A stretch of 64,000 nucleotides of DNA from CAWAMR01 sp963783095 (lineage in GTDB: Bacteria; Planctomycetota; Planctomycetia; Gemmatales; Gemmataceae). The notes below the pieces were generated by a model. That model worked only from the letters and a program-made list of their open reading frames with translations. It ran no database searches and was not told where the DNA came from. A program made the position numbers and the translations under genes. The first letter of the stretch is position 1. Every line of letters begins with the position of its first letter. Shown piece by piece: positions 27,823-37,183 of the stretch. The stretch is taken from NCBI GenBank assembly GCA_963783095.1, contig CAWAMR010000013.1, forward strand, positions 124,001-188,000, given 5' to 3'.

Positions 27823-28684
27823 GCTGCCCAGACATCTGGATGAGCCGGGCAATCCAGTTCTCGACACGTTTCAGGCAAGTGACGGCTATCGCTGGCACTA
27901 TCGGCATTTCGCAGCGGCTGGCACTCCCAAAGGGCGAATTATTTCCATTCATGGCATTCAAAGTCATGGAGGCTGGTACACACGCTCGTGTGCCCAATTT
28001 GCGAAAGAAGGATATGAAGTCTTTTTTCTGGATCGGCGCGGGTCGGGATTGAACCGGGAAGCCCGAGGCGATTTCCCCTCTTTCCGACGAGTGCTCGACG
28101 ATTTCGCAGAGTTTATCCGTGCATTGCCGGCAAATGGTTTACGCAATTTCTTGCTCGCCATCTCCTGGGGCGGCAAACTCGGTATCGGAATGCAGTATCG
28201 CTATCCAGGGATGGTGGATGGATTGATCCTGATCTGCCCTGGGATTGTGGCGAAGGTCCAGCCTCCTTTTTTTCAACGCCTCTGGATCGGGCGTTGCCGG
28301 GTTCGTTGCCCGTCGCGAATGTTTCCGATCCCGTTGAACGATCCGAAGTTATTCACTGCCTCGGCACAGTGGCAAGAGTTTATCGCCAACGATCCGCTCG
28401 GATTACGAGAAGCGACCGCGCGCGTTCTTTTCAGCAGTTTTTCGCTGGACATGTATCTTAGGCGAGCCAGGAAATACGTTCTTCTTCCCGTATTGATGCT
28501 TCTGGCCGAATTCGATGAAATCATCGACAACGCTCGCGTGAGGAAATACTTTGAAAGGCTCCCATCCGAAGACAAGAAGGTGATCGAGTATCCAGGGGCA
28601 CATCACACGATCGAATTTGAGCCAGAAGGGCATCCGTGGATCGGAGATGTTTTGGAGTGGCTATCGCAAGCACGCCCAGGGTAG
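27815..28684 (+). CDS. Alpha/beta hydrolase, lysophospholipase/monoglyceride-lipase type
   Basis: A 289-residue protein. A TTG at 27815 preceded by AAAGGAG fits best and overlaps the epimerase by 8 bases; ATG 27819 is in another frame. Oxyanion-hole region SIHGIQSHGGWY (44-55), nucleophile elbow LAISWGGKLG (Ser117), acid in LLAEFDEIID and His in PGAHHTIEFE give a full triad. Sequence around VFFLDRRGSGLN resembles monoacylglycerol lipases. It is the last gene of the PsuG-like/epimerase/hydrolase operon; a hairpin follows 8 bases after the stop. Confidence 0.82.
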   Translation: MDELPRHLDEPGNPVLDTFQASDGYRWHYRHFAAAGTPKGRIISIHGIQSHGGWYTRSCAQFAKEGYEVFFLDRRGSGLNREARGDFPSFRRVLDDFAEFIRALPANGLRNFLLAISWGGKLGIGMQYRYPGMVDGLILICPGIVAKVQPPFFQRLWIGRCRVRCPSRMFPIPLNDPKLFTASAQWQEFIANDPLGLREATARVLFSSFSLDMYLRRARKYVLLPVLMLLAEFDEIIDNARVRKYFERLPSEDKKVIEYPGAHHTIEFEPEGHPWIGDVLEWLSQARPG

Positions 28685-28691
28685 CGAGCTA

Positions 28692-28726
28692 CGGCCCCTC
28701 AAAAGGTGCGTCATCGTGAGGGGCCG
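28692..28726. terminator. Hairpin after the hydrolase operon
   Basis: Perfect 10-bp stem CGGCCCCTCA / TGAGGGGCCG around a 15-base loop. No U-tract follows, so termination efficiency is uncertain. Just before it, 28673-28692 (GCCCAGGGTAGCGAGCTAC) repeats part of the element at 12134-12268. Confidence 0.5.
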
Positions 28727-28731
28727 CTCTA

Positions 28732-29010
28732 TCACGCCAGAATATCGTGTAAGGGCTGACCGCCTTGAGCGATCGGGACGGGCCGTTGTCCGCGGTCGTG
28801 GACGACCATCTCCGGATCAATACCGAGGCATTGATAGATCGTGGCGCAAATGTCGCGGATTCGGACTGGCTTGTCCTTGATTTAGGCCCCGTGCCCATCC
28901 GAGGCACCGTACACACTGCCTCCGGTAATGCCGGCACCGGCCAGCACAACGGGATAGCAGAAAGTCCAGCGATCCCGGCCGCCGTTGGCATTGATCTGGC
29001 TTGAATATCG
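28732..29010 (-). pseudogene. DUF1501 C-terminal remnant
   Basis: On the minus strand, WTFCYPVVLAGAGITGGSVY and GASDGHGA, then after a shift IRDICATIYQCLGIDPEMVV and a C-terminal GGQPLHDILA with stop 28732-28734. These are the last 90 residues of a DUF1501 protein. Upstream, the GEFGRTP region is scrambled and no N-terminal part exists, so this is a true remnant. Between about 29010 and 29220 one further minus-strand open segment (LEIGGPVAFVEHVTNQPY) has no family I can name. Confidence 0.65.
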
Positions 29011-29330
29011 GCTCGCCGCGAACCAGTTGCATGTCGTCCGATTTCTTCAATGGGCGATCGTCATAGGCGGTACATTCGGTGCATAAGGAGGGCTGCCGCG
29101 GAACCGCCGTCTCGCGCAGTACGGCTGGTTCGTAACATGCTCCACGAAGGCGACGGGACCACCGATCTCCAAGTTGCGGTACTCTCCTGGCTGCATCAGA
29201 ACGTATATCAACTATTTAAGGCCATATAGCTGTTCGGCGATTTTTCTTGATCTTGGTAGCGCGCTTGGGCTGCGCCGCCCCTCGATTTCTATTGACTTTC
29301 TCCACGGGGGAGGGTAAGAGCCCGAGGTTG

Positions 29331-29747
29331 ATGAACCCATATGCCACCATTGTGTTTGGGCGACAAACGCGCCTCGTCGTCTTGATGCTCACCCTGACGG
29401 TCAGCCCAGGATGCGCGTGGTTTAGCGAACAACACGCGAGCCTGATCCATGCTCGGGTATCGGCAGAGAACGTGAAGGCGGGGCGCAACTCACACCTGCA
29501 GATCGGCATGCCCATTCGCGAGGCTGCAGACTACCTTGAATCATGCGACTTCCACCGCGAACATCGGGGCGACCTAACCCCCTCAAGATTGTCCGCCGGG
29601 AAGGAAACGGCCCTGCACTACGTCCGACAATGGCCCCACTCGTGGGCTCACTTCGAAGATCGCGACGAGGTCCACGTCCTGCTGATTCACGATGGGCAGC
29701 ACTTGATCGATATCAAATCCGAGACAGCCAATTCCACCACCGATTGA
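29331..29747 (+). CDS. Small lipoprotein of unknown function
   Basis: ATG 29331 with GAGG 5 bases upstream gives a 138-residue protein with a signal peptide and lipobox VSPGC. The mature part, ARVSAENVKAGRNSHLQIG, then PIREAADYLESCDF and HVLLIHDGQHLIDIKSE, has the look of an SmpA/BamE-like two-layer domain (helix pair, then strands), but the match is weak. Upstream in-frame codons to 29247 add a sequence without signal character. Confidence 0.55.
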   Translation: MNPYATIVFGRQTRLVVLMLTLTVSPGCAWFSEQHASLIHARVSAENVKAGRNSHLQIGMPIREAADYLESCDFHREHRGDLTPSRLSAGKETALHYVRQWPHSWAHFEDRDEVHVLLIHDGQHLIDIKSETANSTTD

Positions 29748-29857
29748 CTGCGGAGATTCTTCTGCCGCCGGGCTATTATTGGAGCGCGCAGCGCGCCCTA
29801 ACTGATTAACGCGCCGATGCCCGCTCTAATTCGAGCGATTCATTGGTGTTTGCACCC

Positions 29858-30185
29858 TTAGAATTTCCCGCCAAAGTCATAGCCATAGGATTGAAGCTCT
29901 GACCTGAGCCAAAGGTACAGCCCGACTCCCAGCAACACTACCACAACGCAGATGGCATAGGCCGCCGGCGTTGGCTTCTGCGCGTACCCATAATCGTCGC
30001 GGCACGCGACCCTGCCGCGAGATACATCAGCGCACAAGTCCGATTGGTGCGAATATCGAACCTTTGAGTGAAACCGATACCTTGGCAGCCCCTGCTTTTG
30101 CGGATTCAAGCGGTTCATATACGCACAAATAGCCGAGCAACAACCCGACCCCTATGAGCAGGACACCGACAACTCGTTCTTTCAT
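29858..30185 (-). CDS. Small two-to-three-helix membrane protein, frameshifts
   Basis: ATG 30185 with GGAGAT upstream gives MKERVVGVLLIGVGLLLGYL, then a linker. The frame stops after about 50 residues, while another frame continues with ALMYLAAGSRAATIMGT and a third with QKPTPAAYAICVVVVLLG and a C-terminal SYGYDFGGKF. Two single-base deletions (near 30030 and 29985) would join them into about 108 residues with three hydrophobic segments. Function unknown. Confidence 0.5.
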
Positions 30186-30236
30186 GGGATCTCCAAAAAT
30201 GACTGACTGTCTTCACAGTCGCTGCCAAAGGAAGTC

Positions 30237-30644
30237 TCACTTTTTCTCGGGATCGGCCGGGTCATCGTTTCCAAGATTCCGGGTCTGGGTGATAGTGACC
30301 TTGCTGTTTGCAAAAACGAGGATGATTGCTTTTTTGCCGTCTTCCCATTTATACGCCTTCCCTCCCTTGTCGAGGACTTGCTTGACGCGCAGATACGACC
30401 GTTGCTGGATCCGAGTCCGGCCCGTCGGGAACTCGGTCAATTGCATTTCCTTGCCGGGGCCAAGGATTTCCTCCACCTCCTTAACCATCATGCCGGCCTT
30501 GATCTTATCGGCGTTCGCCTTGGTCACCTTGCTTTCATCCGCCAGCAGCTCAACGGCCGGCAAGTTGGAGGCGGCGAAGAGTTGGAGGGCGCAGGCGAAT
30601 ACCAGCAATACCAAGGACATCGGACGAGGCAGCTTCGTGAGCAT
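30237..30644 (-). CDS. Secreted SmpA/BamE-like small protein
   Basis: ATG 30644 (MLTKLPRPMSLVLLVF) has GGAGAT 7 bases upstream and yields a signal peptide. The mature part TKANADKIKAGMMVKEVEEI, then LGPGKEMQ, and later KWEDGKKAIILVFANSKV, matches the helix-turn-strand start of the SmpA/OmlA fold (GMxxxEVxxxLG). There is no lipobox, so it is probably soluble in the periplasm. 135 residues, intact. Confidence 0.65.
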   Translation of the reverse strand: MLTKLPRPMSLVLLVFACALQLFAASNLPAVELLADESKVTKANADKIKAGMMVKEVEEILGPGKEMQLTEFPTGRTRIQQRSYLRVKQVLDKGGKAYKWEDGKKAIILVFANSKVTITQTRNLGNDDPADPEKK

Positions 30645-30844
30645 GTGCGAATCTCCGTAGAAGTCCGTGCGGATATGGCGAATATCGAATCGAAGCGCGT
30701 TCGTGCTGCCAAGCACGAAAAGACGCGTTCCAGTAGGCTACAGTTATCGGTACGGATCTGCATTTTTCTACGACGATCTCACGCCACTGTCAAGATTCCA
30801 AAAGGCTCATTCGGGGCACATTGTCCGCCTCCTGGGTAGCCGGA

Positions 30845-31207
30845 TCAGGCGACCGTCTCGCTAAGAGAGCAGGCAATCTGCTTGCCGAGGGAGTGTGCGA
30901 TCCGAAAGAGAATCCCGAGCGTCAGTTTACCAACGGTATTGGCCTCGATGCCGGCCAGCGTCTCGGGACTCAGGTGGAGGCGCTCAGCCAGCCTTTCTCG
31001 GGCAATCCCCTGGCGTTCGCGTTCCTGCCGCAAATCATCAGCCAGACAACGCAACAGCACGACCTCGCCGAGAGTGGCGAACTCCGCTCCCTGGGCTTCC
31101 AGGTCTGCGATAGACGGCCTCTCACGCTGGTAACGTTCGCGAAGTTCGCGGAGACGCGCCACTTCCGCCGGCGACCGGTCGGTCTTTTGCTGGATACTTT
31201 TCGCCAT
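30845..31207 (-). CDS. XRE-family helix-turn-helix protein
   Basis: A 120-residue protein. Residues 1-50 are a charged helical region (EVARLRELRERYQRERPS); residues about 55-115 form a Cro/C1-type HTH (LADDLRQERERQGIARERLA, then LHLSPETLAGIEANTVGKLT and ILFRIAHSLG). This layout resembles HigA/HipB-like antitoxin regulators, but no toxin gene is next to it; the closest neighbours are the SmpA-like gene and the zinc-ribbon protein on the same strand. Confidence 0.75.
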   Translation of the reverse strand: MAKSIQQKTDRSPAEVARLRELRERYQRERPSIADLEAQGAEFATLGEVVLLRCLADDLRQERERQGIARERLAERLHLSPETLAGIEANTVGKLTLGILFRIAHSLGKQIACSLSETVA

Positions 31208-31332
31208 GGTTTCACTCTACTGGTGGGGGCGCTTCATAGGCCCTTCCTGCTCCTTCGCTTAGCACGCCATTGTCGTGATTCGACGTGCGATCAGGCAGTC
31301 GAGCAAGGAACGGGCGCGACTTCTCCGACCGC

Positions 31333-32595
31333 TCATTTCAGACCCTTGCGGTTCACGCACTGCGAGCACAAGGCCAGCTGACCAGGAAAGCGGATTAGCG
31401 GCGCGCCACACCGCGGGCACTCGCATCGTTGCCCGCCGATGACACAGATCCGACAAACTCCGTTCTCTTGAGCGCCGTCCACCCCCAAGTACCTTCGCCC
31501 GCACCGGACGCACTCCGGAACCGCGAACAGCTCGTCCTCGGCGGATATGTCAGACCGATGCGAAAACCAACGAAACGGTACTGAACGCATCGCTTCGTCG
31601 CGCCGGCCTTCGGGAAGCTGGCCCATGACCGCGGCAACGGCAAAGCCCCCCAGCCCCGTCAGACGCCCCTCAGCAATTAGGAACCAGTCGCTCAGGTACT
31701 CGACCGGGAATGACACCTTGCGCCCTTCCGCCAGGTCAGTTCGCTGGCCACCTGGTTCGGCCACGACGGCCGTGATTCTGTCCCCGTCCGTATGAACGTC
31801 GGTCAGGAAAATGAACTCTCCTGCGACGGGGTTGCCCGGGGCGGCTTCAAAGAACGCTTGGATCATTGCGAGCCGGAGGCCCGGAGTCGCCTGCAAGCGG
31901 TCTTGCTCGATGACGCGCGCGAATTCCGGGAAACTCGCCTGAGCGTGCATGACCGGCCCGGTCAACGCGGCGGGCTTGAACACAAGCCAATTCAGTTTGT
32001 CCGTGTCTCGCCGCTCCGGCCACTCCGCCGGCCACCAGGTTGCCTTTGGCTTCTCGATTTGGATGCTCTCCAGCACCCCATCTTTGAACACGAACGTAAT
32101 ACCGTCCTTGTGATAGTAAAAGTATTTCTGACGGTAGCTCGTCATGTCGAAGATTTGCGTCGGTGTTCCGTACCGCTTCAAAACGTCGTCAAGCGAGCTG
32201 TCGATTCCAATCCCGAGACTGGTGGTGCCCTGGAAGGGGCGATGTTTTGACGAATGGAAGAAGAAAATGACGCAAGTGATCCGGTCTTCGTCGTCGAAAC
32301 TTACGTCGATACCGAGGTCGGTATATTGCAAGAAGTTCGGTGTCTCCCCGTCTCCCACCGGTCGTCGTCGAACGGCGAATGGATTGATTCGCGCCCACCA
32401 ATCAATGAGCCGGCCGATGCATCGTTGAAACAGAGTACGACGGGCCGCCTGCTTCTTTCCCTGTTGGACCAGATCGACTCCCCATATGAAACGGGTAGGA
32501 GGGCCGAGGAAATCTATCGCCGTCTGTTTGTTGGCACCGATGCAGCATGGGCCGACACCTTTGCCGGGTACTACGGGGTTGGATTCAAAGTTCAT
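31333..32595 (-). CDS. DUF2314-like protein with N-terminal SmpA-like repeats and C-terminal zinc ribbons
   Basis: I prefer ATG 32595 (MNFESNPVVPGKGVGPCCIG) because the 47 residues before it are basic and unlike the rest; it gives 420 residues. The first half has two BamE/SmpA-type units (GANKQTAIDFLGPPTRF, and SSLDDVLKRYGTPTQIFD followed by FYYHKDGITFVFKDGVLESI). The middle matches DUF2314 (TDGDRITAVVAEPGGQ, then FPVEYLSDWFLIAEGRLTG). The tail carries CxxC pairs (CVRCG, CRIC, CECPRCG, CSQC), suggesting two zinc sites. No signal peptide, so cytoplasmic. The combination is unusual and the role unknown. Confidence 0.6.
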   Translation of the reverse strand: MNFESNPVVPGKGVGPCCIGANKQTAIDFLGPPTRFIWGVDLVQQGKKQAARRTLFQRCIGRLIDWWARINPFAVRRRPVGDGETPNFLQYTDLGIDVSFDDEDRITCVIFFFHSSKHRPFQGTTSLGIGIDSSLDDVLKRYGTPTQIFDMTSYRQKYFYYHKDGITFVFKDGVLESIQIEKPKATWWPAEWPERRDTDKLNWLVFKPAALTGPVMHAQASFPEFARVIEQDRLQATPGLRLAMIQAFFEAAPGNPVAGEFIFLTDVHTDGDRITAVVAEPGGQRTDLAEGRKVSFPVEYLSDWFLIAEGRLTGLGGFAVAAVMGQLPEGRRDEAMRSVPFRWFSHRSDISAEDELFAVPECVRCGRRYLGVDGAQENGVCRICVIGGQRCECPRCGAPLIRFPGQLALCSQCVNRKGLK

Positions 32596-32832
32596 CTGCG
32601 ACCCATCGAAATGCGGATTATGACGGCCCCGACCGCGCTCGCCGCCGGTAAAACGCTTCATTCGGTTTGTAATCCACAACACGACTTCTATACTTGGATT
32701 CCAGCTTCCGCCTGCCTCTGCAAGCCGAGTCGACAAAGCACCGCATCAACCAAATCAGGCTCGACTTCGTTAAGCGATAACCAGATTGATTGACGATCGT
32801 TGGAGAAGTACGAACATCCATGCCACCCAGTT

Positions 32833-33696
<864 letters not shown>

Positions 33697-33759
33697 GGTT
33701 TTCATCCTTAATTGGTGAGTGAATAGTAGTGCCCCCAGTAGTGTAGGGGACGTTTCGAT

Positions 33760-34924
33760 TTACTTGGGCAGATGCCACAACCGGACGGTGCCGCGGGCGT
33801 CGCTGGACAAGGCGAATTTGCCGTCTTTGGAAATGGCGACTCCCAGGACGCCGCCGTTGTTTGCGGACAGACTCGTTAACTGCCGACCCGTTGCCAGCTC
33901 CCAAAGCCGGACGGACCCGTCGCTGTATCCGGCCGTGACCAGACGCCGGCCATCTGTTGATAATGCTGCGCTGTAAATACCGCCGGGATGATTCATTTGG
34001 CGGATCACCTTGCCGTCCTCAAGGTTCCAGAGGATTACCTGTCCGTCCAACCCCGTGGAAGCCGCCGACTTGCCATTCGCCAGAAAGTGAACCGCTGTGA
34101 CATCTTTCGTGTGGCCCTTGAACTTGCGAATTTCCTTCCCGGTCTCCGCATCCCATAACCGGACCAAAAACTCCGTCTTGGGGCCAAAGTGTGCGGAAAG
34201 AATCTGTTTGCCATCAGCAGAGTAGTCAACGCCGCGAATCTGGTCGGTGATACCCGGAAACTGCCGAATTTCTTTGCCGGTTTTCAAGTCCCACAAGCGC
34301 AGCGTACCATCGTTGCTGCCGGAAACCAGTCGATCCATCCGCGGGGAAAATGCTACCGCTTGGACGCCGGCCTTATGTCCTTGCAGGGTCTGCGTCACCT
34401 TGCCCGTTTTGACCTCGCCGATGCGGACAACGAGGTCGCCGTCATGTCCCGTGGCGAATTGCTTACCATCACGGGAGAGGGCCAAACCCAGGCGCAAACG
34501 GGAGTTCAAGATCTCGGCGCATCTCCTTGGCCTCGATCAAGTCCATCTCGATCAGGGCGCCTCCGGTAACCAGTATGCGCCGATCGTCCGGAGTGAAGGC
34601 AACCCGGTTGAGCCAATAGCTGGTGTTGCCCGTGCTAATCGAGAGAATCTCGCCGCGATCGATGCACGCGGCCACCTCCTCTGCGAGTTTACGCACGGCG
34701 GGATCGGGGTGTTCTTTAGCCGCCTGTCGCACTTTGGCCAGCACCGGTTCGCCGAGGCCTTGAAGAATTCGGCGGGCTTTGTCGCGTTTGCCGGCGTCGG
34801 AGTCGCCCAACTGCGCGATCCACTCATCGATTGGCGGTGCCGGGGCCGGGACTGCCCATGCAGGCATGGCAGAGGCCGCTATAGCAACGACGAGTAGCAA
34901 ATATCTCGCATTGGAGATTTTCAT
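33760..34924 (-). CDS. Secreted WD40-repeat protein, frameshift near 34500
   Basis: ATG 34924 (MKISNARYLLLVVAIAASAM) gives a signal peptide, then a HEAT-like planctomycete segment (WIAQLGDSDAGKRDKARRIL) and the first blade. Near 34500 the frame changes to LRLGLALSRDGKQFATGHDG and continues with typical blades: SPRMDRLVSGSNDGTLRLWD, TGLDGQVILWNLEDGK, TAGYSDGSVRLWELATG and LSSDARGTVRLWHLPK. About six blades, a protein-protein interaction scaffold outside the cytoplasm. Divergent from the gene at 35052. Confidence 0.8.
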
Positions 34925-35051
34925 GAATTGACTCCCCAAGCCAGCAGCGTTCAGACAACGACCGCTGATATTTATATCATCTTTTAACTCCACTCGATAG
35001 AACATCCACAGTGTATCGAAAAAGCGAACCCCTCTTTCCACGAGGTCATCC

Positions 35052-35726
35052 ATGAGGTTTTCCAGATTTCTGCCCCACGTTGCGGTCGTTGTCGCGGCCA
35101 TCGGTTTTGTGAGCTTGACCGGGAGCCGTGCGGAACAACCCAAGACACCTGAAGCGAAAGCGGCTGCTGCCCAGAAGCTCGGGGCAACCATCGACGGCTT
35201 TCGCTACGAATTTCCCTGCAAGAATCCGATGCCGGAGAAACCTGCACCGGGTATGGATTGCGATTCGGGACTCGTCAAAGGCGATCCGAACAAGACCGAC
35301 AATTTCATGGCCGAGAGAAAATTCAACGGCGAAAAAGGCAAACGTTACAAGGTGACTCTCCGTTTTCGCGGTGTGGTCGAACCGATGATGTACAAGAACG
35401 GGAAAATGGATGGTGAGTATTTCTACATCGGCGGGGAGCCGAACAATGCCACCTACAACATCTACAAGCTGAGCGTCTCTTCTCCCTCTTCCCATTACTT
35501 CCTCAATCGCCAGGACAAAGTTGGCCACAAAATCTTTACGATCGACTACACCAAGACGATCGAAATGGATGGCGATGCCACGATCACGTTTCTCGGCGAC
35601 GGCCAGAATGGCAGACTGATCTCCAATTTCGCCAAGCTGGTCGTTCCCGACGTTGCTCCCGCCCCCAAGCCGTTCAACGGCCAGTTCGTGCAGGTAAATG
35701 TCGTTGAGGTGGTCGAATCCAAATAG
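35052..35726 (+). CDS. Secreted protein of unknown function
   Basis: A 224-residue protein with a signal peptide (about 27 residues, ending SRA). The body has paired Cys (FPCKNPMPEKPAPGMDCDSG) and beta-rich stretches (RYKVTLRFRGVVEPMMY, YFYIGGEPNNATYNIYKLSV, IFTIDYTKTIEMDGDATITF), which read like a jelly-roll or C-type binding domain for glycans, although I do not recognise the family. The 127-base gap to the divergent WD40 gene probably holds both promoters. Confidence 0.7.
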   Translation: MRFSRFLPHVAVVVAAIGFVSLTGSRAEQPKTPEAKAAAAQKLGATIDGFRYEFPCKNPMPEKPAPGMDCDSGLVKGDPNKTDNFMAERKFNGEKGKRYKVTLRFRGVVEPMMYKNGKMDGEYFYIGGEPNNATYNIYKLSVSSPSSHYFLNRQDKVGHKIFTIDYTKTIEMDGDATITFLGDGQNGRLISNFAKLVVPDVAPAPKPFNGQFVQVNVVEVVESK

Positions 35727-35773
35727 GTGCGAAAGGATGAAAATGAAGATGTTCTTACCAAAGGAAACCAGCG

Positions 35774-36004
35774 ATGACCATTCGAGCAGTCTTCGAGAAC
35801 GGCGTTTTTCGACCAACGGAACCCGTCAAACTTGCCGAGGGTGCAGTCGTGGACCTTCAGGTAATGGAGGAGGTGGTGAATGTCCGCTCGCTGGTTCCGC
35901 CCGGCACGGACGAAGGGTTGATCGGTGTTTATGAAATCCTCGGCCGCCGGTTTGATAGCGGCCACCACGACACGGCCGAACGCCACAATGAGCATCAGCC
36001 ATGA
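35774..36004 (+). CDS. DUF104/AF2212-like antitoxin
   Basis: A 76-residue protein whose first 30 residues (MTIRAVFENGVFRPTEPVKL, then AEGAVVDLQV) match the AF2212/DUF104 antitoxin pattern, a small beta domain that binds a PIN toxin. The stop overlaps the next start (ATGA at 36001-36004), the usual coupling of VapB-like/VapC pairs. AAGGAA lies about 12 bases upstream. Confidence 0.8.
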   Translation: MTIRAVFENGVFRPTEPVKLAEGAVVDLQVMEEVVNVRSLVPPGTDEGLIGVYEILGRRFDSGHHDTAERHNEHQP

Positions 36005-36198
36005 ATCCGGTATTCCTGGACACCGTTGGTTTGATCGCCGTCTGGGACAAGGCCTGGGCCGAGTACCGGGCGGCAAACGCCGGCGCGGCAGGGATCGTCG
36101 ATCAAGTCTCGTTTGTCGTCAAGCGTCGGCTGGGACTCACCGAAGCATTCACGAACGACCGCCATTTCCAGGCTGCCGGGTTCACTGCGTTTTTCTAA
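36001..36198 (+). pseudogene. PIN-domain toxin (VapC-like) with internal in-frame deletion
   Basis: The N-terminus MNPVFLDTVGLIAVWDK has the first PIN aspartate, and the C-terminus AGIVDQVSFVVKRRLGLTEA with FTNDRHFQAAGFTAFF carries the last acidic residues. Family members are about 130 residues; this one has 65, and the middle, including one conserved acidic residue and most helices, is missing without a frame change. It should be unable to cleave RNA, leaving a paired but toxin-less antitoxin. Confidence 0.7.
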
Positions 36199-36326
36199 TC
36201 GCAACTCGATTGGAAGCGCCATGCAATCACATGGAACCGTTGCCTCATGCGAAAAAGTCGTTGGGAAATAGAGAGCAATGAGTGGCGCATTGAGGTGAAC
36301 GATCTTTGTCAACGGAGTCTTTGGTC

Positions 36327-37118
36327 ATGAAAATCTCAGCGTCCATCGCCCCGACTTGGGGAATTGCGCGAGGTCCAAAAAATCGTCCGTTTTTTCATTT
36401 CCTGTTGATGGTTCTTTTGCTGCCGGCAACCGAAGTCTCAGCAGAGATCATCTGGCGCGGCGACTTCGAGACGGGAAATACCCAGCAGTGGAAAGGAGCT
36501 CCCAAATCCGACGCGGTCAAGGTTGTGACCGAACCTGTGCGCGAGGGTAAATATGCGCTGCGTATCGACGGAACCAGTGCCGCGCGAAGAGGCAAGCTCG
36601 ACCGCATCGAGTTCCAGCATCAACCCAAAGCGCCCGGAACGGCCGAGGGCACGGAACGCTATTTCGGTTGGAGCGTCTTTGTGCCCAAGAAGTTTACCGA
36701 CGACTACCACTCGGTGGGCTACTTCGAGACCCGAAATAGCTGGCGGCAGTTGATGTCCTTTGAAGTTCGAGGCGAAGAGATCAAGTACAGCACCCGCGTT
36801 CCGTACACTCTGCACTGGACCGGCAAAGGGAAATTCACTCCAGGAGTCTGGCACGATTTTGCCGTTCACGTTTTGTGGTCGCGCGATTCCAAGAAGGGCT
36901 TTGTTGAGGTCTGGTTCGATGGTGAGAAAGTGGTCAAGAAAACGATGACAGCCACGTTGCTCGACGAGAATCCCGCCTTCTTTCAACTTGGTTTGATGCG
37001 CGACACTATCGAAGTGCCGGAGACGATCATCATCGACCACATCGTCGAAGCAACCACACTGGCGGAAGTCACGCCGAAGCCCATCGTGAAGACGCCAAAA
37101 CCAGTAGAGCGCAAGTGA
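36327..37118 (+). CDS. Secreted polysaccharide-lyase-like protein (heparin lyase I fold)
   Basis: ATG 36327 with GGAG 9 bases upstream; 263 residues with a signal peptide (hydrophobic core HFLLMVLLLPATEVSA). The mature N-terminus IIWRGDFETGNTQQWKGAP, then PVREGKYALRIDG, RYFGWSVFVPKKF, WRQLMSFEVRGEEIKYSTR and GVWHDFAVHVLWSRD follow the PF14099-type beta-jelly-roll of polysaccharide lyase/concanavalin-like proteins. Such proteins bind or cleave acidic glycans. Catalytic residues cannot be assigned by eye. Intact frame. Confidence 0.7.
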   Translation: MKISASIAPTWGIARGPKNRPFFHFLLMVLLLPATEVSAEIIWRGDFETGNTQQWKGAPKSDAVKVVTEPVREGKYALRIDGTSAARRGKLDRIEFQHQPKAPGTAEGTERYFGWSVFVPKKFTDDYHSVGYFETRNSWRQLMSFEVRGEEIKYSTRVPYTLHWTGKGKFTPGVWHDFAVHVLWSRDSKKGFVEVWFDGEKVVKKTMTATLLDENPAFFQLGLMRDTIEVPETIIIDHIVEATTLAEVTPKPIVKTPKPVERK

Positions 37119-37183
37119 ACTCCACCAGCCATTATTCGTGGCGAGTGCGTGATGGTTTCGATAAGCTAACCGAACCATCTTTC

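Noticed and set aside
29010..29220. Minus-strand segment LEIGGPVAFVEHVTNQPY as an independent gene
   Set aside because: Plausible peptide but no start signal, no recognised family and it abuts decayed sequence; left as part of the degenerate region.
35046..35816. 256-residue minus-strand frame antisense to the secreted protein at 35052
   Set aside because: The plus-strand gene has a start, signal peptide and sensible composition; the other frame is a shadow.
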